Source: Durusdinium trenchii
Lineage: Eukaryota > Sar > Dinophyceae > Suessiales > Symbiodiniaceae
DNA length: 64,000 nt
Assembly (NCBI GenBank): GCA_963970005.1
Contig: CAXAMN010029105.1
Location: 298,957-362,956, forward strand
Direction: 5' to 3'
Below the pieces are notes generated by a model. The model saw nothing but the letters and a program-made list of their open reading frames with translations. It did no database searches and was not told where the DNA came from. Below, piece by piece: positions 54,601-64,000 of this stretch; within the stretch, counting starts at the first letter, position 1; every line of letters starts with the position of its first letter. A program made the position numbers and the translations under genes.

Positions 54601-57600
54601 GTGACGGTGAAGGTGGAGCCTTTGCCCACCTGGCTCGACTCGGAGTGCCTTTTCCGAGTCTTCCGACCTCTCGTTGGGGCCCGGTTCGGTGCCAAAGTGG
54701 TGGTCTGTGGGGGTCGCCGTCGGCTCGTGCGACCCCATGCGACCCACTCCGAACGGCTGGCCGTCGTCGCCATCGTCCCAGCTCGACTCAATCGAAGGTG
54801 CCAAACGCCTCGCTCTGCACCGTGAGGTTGCCTGGTGACAGGCGGAAAGACAAAGTCGGACTTGAGAGCACTGGTTTTGGAAAGGGCAGTAGTGTTCCAA
54901 GGGTCTGTTTTCAGGTTCCATGTGATGCTTCAGGGCCAGAAAGAATTTCGGCTTTGCCAAAGAAAATGCATACAAAGCACCCCTGCATCAATCAAACACA
55001 GAATTGGACACCTTGAAAGAAAGTTAACTGCTGGTGAATAAACTCAGGCTTGCCTGGTCAACATGTAAATTGCATGACTTGCATCCCGGACAATGTCTTG
55101 TACTATTATCACAGTTGTCCCCAGAAATGGTCTATATAGACCCTTCTTGCCAAAGCATATGGGATGATTCCTCTTTGTCAAGCAACACCTCCCCCCAAAA
55201 AGAATTGCCCCAAGCGGCTTCTTTCGTAAGCGGCTTCGGTGTTGGGTCTTGGGCGACAGCTGGGTGCTCGCCCTGGGACGGCTTTCCCTAGCAATCTCGA
55301 GCAGCAAACTGAAACCCAAACAAATGCGGCTGGCCGTGGAGAAACACGCCTGATATAAAAACCAAAGCACATACGTAGATCGAACAACAAATCAACCATT
55401 GAAACAGAACCACTCCCGCAAAACAACACGTCTCAATGAATGTGGATTGTTGATGTACGTGGGCCCCGTGGGCTTCTTTTGGAGTGGAGCCCTTCTCCTT
55501 TGGCGCTTTGCGGCTAAAGGATGCTAAAGGGGACATCTGCCACCTCACCACTTCACGAGATCAGGTCACCAGTCACGGAGTCTGAACCACTCACTCACAG
55601 TCTTGAACCACTGACTCATACGGATCTGAGCCATTTGGAGCCCCTAAAACAGCCACAAAGTTCACACACGACTCGGCCGGGAGGTTGACCCAGCCTAAAC
55701 GATACTCTTCATTGTGTCCTCTTCATCTCTGCCCAGTGGTCATCGTGGTCATGTCATGGTCCCGCGCTGGAAAAAAAACGCGTCCACCACCCATCCACGG
55801 GCCTCCGTGTTTCACAGCCACTTCCCGGGAGATGGCCAAGCCTAAACCCATGCCCTCAAACTGGCGATTGTCGTCTTGGTCCTGGGCCGAGGACTGAGTC
55901 AGCCGTCTCCCAAAAGTTGGAAGACTCGACCGGAACAGCACTGGGGAAAAACAGAAAACACATGTGAAAATTCCAGAAGTGCAATCATTGACTGCATGCA
56001 CCTTCAACTGAACAAATCTCTGTCAAAGTACAGACCAAGCCGTGCTTTGACCAAAAAGCCTAATAATCATAGACACCTTACATATCTGTCTCAGGGAGTC
56101 CAAGCAAAACCAAGTGCTCACAAAAGAAATTATGGCAAGCATCTCAACATAGGAAAGCAACTCCATTTGGGCCACTATATGCGAGTTTCGGACTAAAGGG
56201 CCCAACTTCCAGATGTTCCTCCAATATTGGCAATAGGGCTGCAATTGTCTCAAGGAAGGCTCCTCTTGCTCAAAGGGCAGAAAGACTCGCTCACAAGCAG
56301 CGGGCGAGATTCCGATGCCTCTGCCAGAAGTGGGGTCGGATACCGCTGATGGTTTCGTATCTTGTAAAGTCGGGATTGATCAACCTCCCCTATAATCCAA
56401 CCCACAACATCCTTAATTCTTCCATGAACAAGTTTGTCGGTGTTAGAACCCCCCGGGTTGTCTTCGAGCCACACAACGGGTCCATGTTTTAAGCAAATTT
56501 TAATAACCGGGAGTTTTTTAATCACACCACCACCCACATCTGCGTCTGTTGCGACTAATCTCCTATTGAATTCATCAATCAAGCCATGCTGATGGATAAC
56601 GCCGCTCTCATATTTCTTCTCAAAAGGCCTGCCAGTCCAGGCCAGTTATATATCTTATGACTGCTGCTTGGCAAATCGTGTTCCAAATTTACAAATTCCA
56701 GAACATGTGTGTAGGCCTCAGTTTACATAGCTTTCCGTGTAAGAAACACAAAGCAACCAATCATTTGAGAATCTCACAAAGTGTACCCTCACAATGGCTA
56801 GTACACCTATATAAATAAACACTGTTTCCCCTTAATTTGATCCTGTGTCCCTGGCCTTTTTTGGTGGGTTGTTTCTTATGTATACAGACTACACACCTTT
56901 TGCAAAACATCCCTTTGAATCGTTCTCTCCTCCAACCCTTTCACTACTACTAACGAAATACTAAAACACAATTTCTACTACTAGCTTACCACCACCACCA
57001 GCACCAGCAGCAGCACCACCACCACTACTATATCAACCTTCCTGTCAGATTGTTCAGGGCAATGGACTCGACCCCAGGAATGGTACTTCAAGCGCTGTTG
57101 GTCTTGTAGAGGGGGCGGGGTTTATAAAAGCATGGTTTGCATTCTGTTCTAAAGTCTCTCTGCTGTCGTGGCCTGTGAGGGTTCTAGAGTTCAATGGCCA
57201 AGAGCGATGCACAATCTTTTTGGTCCATTATTAACAAAGGCCCCTTCGCGCAATTAGATTTAAGTTTACGAGCATCCCACCAAACAAAAAAACATGTTTA
57301 GATACAACTAGAAACCTGTCAAGTATGCTAAGCCGAGACATAGTTCTACACGTGTTCCAATGTGTGGATTTTACATGGTTTTACAAGGGACACACACAAA
57401 TTATGCAACGTCATCTAACATGATCAACACAATCCTCCATAGCGCGGTTTTCTCCCTACAGAATCGCCAGAAAACCCACTGCAAACACTAAACCTTGAAA
57501 CAGTTGGTACCCTCCTCGGGTCCCACCCCTTGCAAAATCTATGCGCCCGGCCGGTGTCCCTCACGTGCACCGTGAGGATCTCCTTCGCGTCATCGGCCCG

Positions 57601-60600
57601 CGCCATGACCTGCGGCGCGAAGAACGCTGGGAGCAGCGAACAGGTTCGCCTGCGCTCGCAAGGTCCTTTGCTTGTCAATGGTAGTATATTGAACCATATA
57701 CAGTGTTCTCTAACGCATCTCCCTCTCTCTCTGTATTGTGTGATATTGTGTGTATATATATTGAGGCTGGCAGGCACGAATGTGATCTTCAAACAGAAAT
57801 GTCCAAAAGCTAAACAAAGGATACAACGAGGGCTTTGAGGCGACAAATCTGGGCCCCTTCCTTGCACATAGCAATGTGCTTTCTTGGCAAAGCATGGCTC
57901 CTCCGCAATTATGTTTCATGTTGCAAGGCTTTTGCGTGCGTCCTTTGCGTGCTATTTACAGGAGTGGACCCGCTGACCCGGGTTTGGAATTTACAAAGCG
58001 GGTGAGGGAAGGCAGTGTTTTTTTAATGCACATCATGTGAAGGGCGGAAGTATTGACTCCACCGTCACACCTGCGGTCACACCTGCGTTATACAAGTCAC
58101 AAAGGAATCCCATCACTACCTGAAAAGCCCTTCAAACACATCGGCCATACCAAAGCGAACACCTCCAGAAACTAGGGCCTGGAGAAAGCCTACTCAGCTT
58201 GCAAAGAAAGGGAGTATGTCACTATTAGTGACATACTCCCTTTTCTCTGCAAGCTGTGGACTCTGTCAAAACACTCTGGGAACACTTGGTTTTGTATTTT
58301 TTGGTTCGACACTGATTTGGAACACTCTGGGCACACTCTCCTTTACATGGATTCCTCTTAATGATTGTCTCAAAGCCTGCAACTGGTTTCAACCGTTAAA
58401 GCATGAGAAAACAGACGGAGCCTTCGGCAATTAAAAAGTCAATCGTAAATACATATATATATATATATCCATCGCCTTCTCGAAGAGTTATATATATATA
58501 AACATTGGCTGCAAACGTGGGGAGCACGACACGAGTCTTAAACGCGGAGCCTGCCAGTGTCTCTGTGAAGGTGTGAATGTTTTTTTTCTGCATTATAAGA
58601 CAGGTTTGAGAACCATATTTTGTTGAAACATGCCCCTCAAAATGTGTAGGTTGGACATACCAAATGTTCACAAAGTTGAGCTGTTTTCATCTCACCAGCC
58701 AATGTGCAGCTCTTTTGTGTTTTTGCAAATGTATTTTCAGGTGAACCATTGCCGTGGAGCTTTTTACACTGTACATGACAGTACATATGCATGTGCAAGG
58801 CTTTGTTCAAACCCTGGATGTTGCCACAATTCAACGCATCATGTGGCGTAACACATGCTTCCCATGCCTTCTTCCGAAGAAAAAGAACACGAGAGGTCTC
58901 AAGTCCCTTTGCAAACCTGGTCTCTTGTTTAGAGCTGCAAGCCCAACCCCACCCCACCTCACCCCTATCCTCTTCATAGATAACACCAATCTACATAACA
59001 TCACAACATCATGTTCATAGACGGACTCAGAACTGATCTGTTGGGATGCACCAGCAACAAAATCCTGCGTGACAAAAAGGGGTGGCCAGCACCATCCTCT
59101 GCCATTGGCACACCTCGACCACGCCCTCCTTGGTGTACTTGAAGGCCTCAGGGACTTGCGTGAACATCACGTGGCCAAGGACACACAAGTCATGGCGGTC
59201 TTTCGTCAGGTTTCGTCAATAGCAACATCCGAAGCCCTTGACAAGCGCCATCAAAAGCCCTTGACTAGTACCCGACTGCCATTTGGCAACGGTAGCGTGC
59301 AAGGGTTTCCAACTCATCCCCTGCCATGGTTATCCCTGTTGCTCTGTACTTTTCTCACCAGGACTTGCTTTGTCGATGGTGAATTTCGTAATATATCTTG
59401 GGCATGTCATATCCCAATACCAGTACTAGTGGATGATGATGGTTAGTAAAGACCTTTCTCTGGAAATCGTGATATATAATTGTCTAATTTGCCAACTGTT
59501 ATACAGGTATTGGGACAAACCCAAACTATATCAAACTAATATGTCGCACTACAGTATTTGCCGGCTTTTCTCTATTTGGCAGGATTTCTTGAATCAGCCG
59601 TGTCGAGGATTCAGATCAACCGTTCTCTTTACTGATCTTTACCAGAATCTTCCAGATTCCAAGATAAAAATAAGTCTTGCTTTCCTAGTTCGGTCATGAA
59701 AATTGCAGATATGGATCTGCTACCTCTTCAGGTTGCCGGGAGTGCTCAAAAACGCCCAAACGATCGGTTGTCGCTCGGATGCCCGACTCCTCCACCGAAA
59801 ACGCGTCACGACGGTCCCTGGGTACAGGGCATTCGTCACCAAGTTGTAGAGCATCTGCATGCACCGGTGGGCATCCGCCTTCCGTGGCCCATTCTTCGGG
59901 AAGGACGGACGACACCGATTTGACTGAAGCCCCCGGAAAGATGTCCCTCACTGCCGCCTTCCCCAAGGATTCCTTGGATAAGGGGATGAGGATGGGTTGT
60001 GGAAAGCCTTGACTATCCTTGACTTCTGAACCCGAAGACTTGAAGAAAACCAGTTATATATATATAAGGTAAACCAATCCTTTTTGCGCATCTGGTTGAT
60101 CCAGGGAAACGCCGGGCCGCGGCCGGCCAGCACATGCCAGCACATCCACCTAAGTGCCAGTTGGGGACCAACGTGGGACGTCCGTGGGCGGACAGGGGGT
60201 AGGCCATCCTAGGATAAAAAACCATTCAACCTGGATGCCGTCCAATTTCTGGGTTAGTAATGTAGTCGTGATTGATAATAACGTCCCGAATTTGGACTGG
60301 AAGACCTCTTCATATTAGGGTCTTTAATTAGTCTGCATTAGCTTGCCTCAGGAAATCATGCGGTGATCCTGTCTTCGCTTGAACGAGAAGATCAACCTGG
60401 TCTTCGTCGTAGAAAGGTCAAGGACTCGACACCACTCATTGCTCTCCTTGCTGGTGATCACAGCCGTGACTGCCAGATTGCTCCGGTCTTCATTTCAGTA
60501 TGCCTGTGAGACTCGTCTAAATGCAATGGGTTGGAATGATCGCAGGGCATCCTTGAGGCTTAATTGCGCGATTGCTGCTCAAGGAATCAAGGAGCATCGG

Positions 60601-61851
60601 AGCATACATGTTTATAATGCCAAACATGCGCTATGTGTACAATTCTGTATATACATGATTGTATGTTTTGTGATATACATGATGATATTGATTGCACTAA
60701 GACATGGTGGCATACCAATCTTGGCCCATGTTGGCATTGCACTTTCTGGCCTGGGGGCGATGTTGCGATGTGAGGTCGTGCTGGGTTGCACTGAGCTAAA
60801 TCACTGGAACACAAGGAGCCCAATAGCGTCCTTGCTCCTACGTCCGTAAGGCCAGGAGCCCCGTTCGTAGCGTCCTTGCTCCTAGAAGCGATGCCCTTTG
60901 CTCCTAGTAGCAAAAGGAACCATACGCTGACCACCCCATCTGAGAACCTTTTCCAATGTCCTGGATAGGCCCCTGTCCAACTCCCACCTCGATGATAGGC
61001 AACCTGGGTGGCGCAGCCGCGGGAAGTGGTGATCGTGGACTGCACATTGCAAGTCAAACTGTTGAGGAAATAGTTGTCCTACCTATTATACCTAATTTGA
61101 TGGTTGCTCATAGCTCCGCCAACGTTCCTCTTTCTCGCAACTGGGAAAATACAACTGACACATTTAATTAGATTGATATATATATATATATATATATGTT
61201 TTTAATTAATCTATTTATTATTTATTTGTGTGTATTTATATTATGTTTACCCCCAGGATCCCCCAGGTTGCCTGCCCAAAGGAGAACCTATTCCAGTGTC
61301 TGCCGAGTGCTGTCATTTGGACCCGTCTTGACCTGGTGTTTTGCGGTGAAAAGGGCGGACCCGAAAACACCGTTCGCCGGACCCGGACCCAATCGATCTT
61401 GGAGACTCCGCCGAAAGCTGGTGCTTTCAAGCCGAACCCTGAAACAACAAGTGAAACAGGTGACTCCGAAAGCCCAAATCGACTGCGACAAATCCTTACA
61501 TGGAGGAACAAATCCCAACGAATCACATCGAATCAATGATCCCTTCGAGGACATGTGAGAATTAATCACACATCCTGGAACCGCTGGATAATCCATGAAC
61601 GGCTTATTTGGCACACTTAGCCTAGTCGCTGGTCCGGCACGTCAATGATGAGCCGCACCGTGTCCTTCTTGATGGGGCGCTTTGCCTCTGGAAGGAGGCG
61701 CCGTGTCCACGGCGCCTTGTGCCCCGAGTTCGGATGGGCACATCAAACCAAAGAGGTGGTGAACTCACTCCACGAAACCATGTGATGTGTGTGTATATGA
61801 GGACCTCCATGTCAGAACACGTCTTTTCAACCAACACTTGTAAGTTGAACT
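54601..61851 (-). CDS. histidine kinase gene fragment, at least eight small exons
   Basis: Minus-strand exons, in order: 61805-61849 (FNLQVLVEKTCSDME), about 61622-61685 (AKRPIKKDTVRLIIDVPDQ), about 59831-59878 (ADAHRCMQMLYNLVTN), 59114-59146 (AFKYTKEGVVE), 57552-57609 (VMARADDAKEILTVHVRDTG), 56266-56318 (IGISPAACERVFLPFEQ), 55799-55881 (FEGMGLGLAISREV...KHGG) and about 54601-54648 (SQVGKGSTFTVT). Together they give the N box, G1 box (DTGIGIS), F box and G2 box (GMGLGLA) of a HATPase_c kinase core, with the phases consistent from the third exon to the last. Donors are GT, GC and GA; acceptors are AG, mostly followed by G. The H-box exon with the phosphorylated His, the sensor and the 3' end were not found. 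The join between the second and third exons is unresolved. The protein would autophosphorylate and pass phosphate to a receiver. Confidence 0.75.
56250..56582 (-). other. 110-codon open frame overlapping a kinase exon
   Basis: The minus strand is open from 56582 and reads IKKLPVIKICLKHGPVVWLE and similar, unlike its GC-rich neighbours. Its 3' part overlaps the kinase exon 56266-56318 in another frame. I do not recognise it. It is most likely intron sequence that happens to be open, or a fragment of an unrelated repeat. Confidence 0.2.
58195..58256. repeat. near-perfect 29-bp inverted repeat (hairpin)
   Basis: Left arm 58195-58223 and right arm 58227-58256 pair with one mismatch and one unpaired base around a 3-base ATT loop; the inner part GGGAGTATGTCACT pairs perfectly. 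It sits in an intron of the kinase gene. It may be a small foldback element or a structured intronic RNA. Confidence 0.8.
60800..60905. repeat. AGGAGCCC...CGTAGCGTCCTTGCTCC dispersed repeat
   Basis: Tandem-like pieces of AAGGAGCC, TAGCGTCCTTGCTCCTA and CCAGGAGCCCCGTTCGTAGCGT, with a related fragment at 3186-3220. This looks like a family of interspersed repeats inserted in the intron between kinase exons. Confidence 0.55.
61176..61198. repeat. (TA)n microsatellite
   Basis: Twenty-three bases of alternating TA. Similar short TA tracts are scattered through the window, for example at 14770-14806 and 26829-26850. Confidence 0.9.
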
Positions 61852-63606
61852 CTGAAAAAGTGTAGAGTTGCCCCATCTTGGGTTGTTTGTAAAGGACCCT
61901 ACCAGTGACCTTGGATGATTTCTGAAGCTCCACAGGCCATGATCGACAGACCCAACCAGCGATCATGAGGTGACCAGGTCCTACCACGTGTTCTGGTTGG
62001 CCTTTACCAGGTTGTTGGGCTTTGATGATCACGCAGTACAACAAGCACGACAAGTACAACGTGCGCAAATGTGGGCGGCCTCCATTAAACAAAGCAATAC
62101 ATCTACCCCTCAAGAAGTGCAGTAGGGATTGGCCTCCCACATGCAAATGCATACAATGCGTTTGCCATTGTTGTAGTTTCCTTTCTAGTTGGCCAGGACA
62201 GTCAATGTGGCATTAAACACATTGCACAACCTTCCTTCAAAATGGAATCCCAAGATGCCCTACAGAACAGTACAGCGCTTGACATTTAGTTTGGCCCGGA
62301 AAGGCAGTGTTTAGTCTGTTGTCCGCCGTGCTCCTCATCCAGTGCTCTCTCTTCTCTATTGAGATGCTCTGCATTCCCGCAATCACAGGCTGTTCTGCCA
62401 AAAGTGCCCGTCCGCCTTGTCTACGGCGGAGGATAGGAGCACCTGCACCTGAACTTTACGCGGAAAACTGAGTCGTGATATTTGCCATGCTTTTACGGAA
62501 GGTACTGCACATAAAGTGTTGCAAATGTCGTTTGTCCTCGCTACTGCGACTCATGGGATGCACACAAGGAGCCTATGTGTTTCCTGATGTCTCCTGTTCT
62601 TTTTGTGTGTTTGATTAGTGTTTGGATGGTTTTGGGGTATTATTTGTCCAGAGTTCCCTATTGTTATGATTTCTTATCTACTTGATTGATTGTGACATGG
62701 TGAACATGCTGTTGATGTTTGTCTCTGTGCCGCCCTAAAGGCAAAGCAAAACATGGACATTATGACATCATGGTGACACTGTTCCTTGGAGGCACGCACA
62801 GCATATCCGATCATACTGTTGGTAGATAAAGCCCAGCACCACCTCACCAGTGCACCCCACGCACGCATCATGCCGGAGACCATGCAGAAAACGGCGGTAC
62901 GTCTCTGACGGTGTGATGAAGTGCAGGATGCCTTCAATTTGTTTGTGTTTCCTCACTGCCCCTGATGAACCTTGGAGATTCAATTTGCTTGTGTTTTGTC
63001 ACTGTCCGGTCCAAATGTTTAAGAAGGAGAACGGGGGCAGCAAGAAAAGTGTGCACACAACGGCACAATATTTTGTCCATCAGCCGTATCATGCCATATC
63101 AGAAGTTCGACACTTTGGTGCGTTGGTCACTGCACTCTATGATTGGCATATCTGAAAAAATTGTCGTTTCTGCCGTAGGACCCAACACTTACGCTAGACG
63201 TTGATGCTGTCTTAGCAGCGTTTGGTTTTTGGTTCAAAATGAAGGGGTTGCTTCGGCAATGGGTGATGCTGCTGTCGGTGTGTGTGTGTGTGGAAAATTG
63301 ACAACTCAACTCAACCTTTAAGACTAGGATGCCATTATTCAGAGCTCATTCCCAACTGATGTTTGCTGATGGGTCGTCTTTCAGGAGCACTTTACCTGGT
63401 AAAAAAATTACCACACACTTCTCACCGAAGTCACACATTTTGCAACAAACGTAAATATTCATCCTCAAGTGGGTGACATTTAAACAGTTCAATCATGCGA
63501 CCTTCAACTTCAGAAACGTAGATATAACTGATATAACAACACACTTTCTTAGCTTTCTTTTAAACTTGTGTTCGGACAGAAAGAAACGGTCAGTTTTGTC
63601 TTTGTT
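61852..63606. other. unassigned; expected location of upstream kinase exons
   Basis: On the minus strand this is upstream of the first recognised kinase exon. I searched by eye for an H-box (SHE-x-RTP) and did not find one. A (GT)n stretch lies near 63277-63292. No gene is supported. Confidence 0.4.
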
Positions 63607-63771
63607 GGCTTGTGGGTTGCTCCCAAATGCCCCAGCAAAGGCACATTGTTAGCTTGCGGATTGCTCCCAAATGCTTCGGCAAAGACCCATTGCTAGTTTG
63701 TGGGTTGCCCCAAAATGCTCTAGAAGAGACAAATGGTTGGCTTGTGGATTGCTCCCACATGCTCCAGATGT
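63607..63771. repeat. tandem repeat, period about 45 bases
   Basis: Nearly four units with GGCTTGTGG(G/A)TTGCTCCCAAATGC followed by AGCAAAG-like and CATTG-TA segments. Divergence between units is moderate. Confidence 0.8.
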
Positions 63772-64000
63772 AACCTCAAACATTTACAATTATCATGCCC
63801 ATTAGGCCCTCCCCCACAAAGAAGGAAATAATGTAAGAATATCAGAATGTCTCCTCCAAATACGTCTCCCACAATGCACAATGCGGTACATAACACATAG
63901 AATATCAGAATGTATCCATCAAATAGGAACAAATGCGAGAAAGTTACTTAAGTAAATTCTAGATTCAAACAATGTCAAAATATGCAATTATTGTTACACA

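Noticed and set aside
1..64000. tRNA, rRNA, spliced-leader RNA genes and CRISPR arrays
   Set aside because: Searched by eye for tRNA arms, rRNA core words and the dinoflagellate spliced-leader core; none found. The tandem repeats lack the regular repeat-spacer pattern of CRISPR.

Overview
The window reads as nuclear DNA of a dinoflagellate, most likely of the Symbiodiniaceae type. The basis is indirect. Host coding sequence occurs only as tiny GC-rich exons separated by introns of several hundred to 1,500 bases, with a mixture of GT, GC and GA donors and AG|G acceptors. A very large Ty1/copia element has a lysine/glycine-rich Gag, and most of the rest is simple repeats, minisatellites and retroelement debris. 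No bacterial-style operons, rRNA, tRNA or CRISPR were seen. A 10-base run of N at 14602-14611 shows that this is a draft assembly.

Layout. 1-7.8 kb is mostly unassigned sequence with an 807-bp element bounded by 97-bp inverted repeats (322-1128). 7.8-12.3 kb holds short minus-strand exon candidates (receiver-domain tail, SHIPPO/STPG-like exon). 12.4-13.6 kb and 22.4-24.2 kb are 5'-truncated LINE remnants keeping RNase H and C-terminal parts. 14.2-14.7 kb and 26.0-30.9 kb are minisatellite and microsatellite clusters. 30,885-47,043 is one 16.16-kb copia-type LTR retrotransposon on the minus strand. 48.0-48.2 kb is a GAGTGA microsatellite. 50.4-53.1 kb is a CTTTGTAAA satellite whose orientation flips twice. 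54.6-61.9 kb holds at least eight small minus-strand exons that together encode the dimerisation-end and ATPase core of a histidine kinase.

The main discovery candidate is the retrotransposon. It has two 161-bp LTRs that look identical, TG...CA ends, GGGGG on both sides, and a primer binding site resembling an initiator-Met tRNA 3' end. The order is Gag, protease, integrase, acidic linker, RT and RNase H. Behind pol, where LTR elements sometimes carry env, lie about 5.4 kb of further coding sequence in the same orientation. The first post-pol ORF contains a recognisable Tpt1/KptA RNA 2'-phosphotransferase domain. The second, with its frame-shifted continuation, carries an endonuclease/exonuclease/phosphatase (DNase I/APE/Angel-like) domain at its end. 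This looks like an RNA- or DNA-end-processing module acquired by a copia element; its function is unknown.

This copy cannot make an uninterrupted pol. Pol is broken by a 776-bp insertion flanked by 14-bp direct repeats, by an in-frame TGA at a position where Trp is expected, and by a 7-bp tandem duplication. The post-pol genes show two more frame changes. The matching LTRs nevertheless suggest a recent insertion, so the element may have been moved in trans, or some lesions are younger or are assembly errors.
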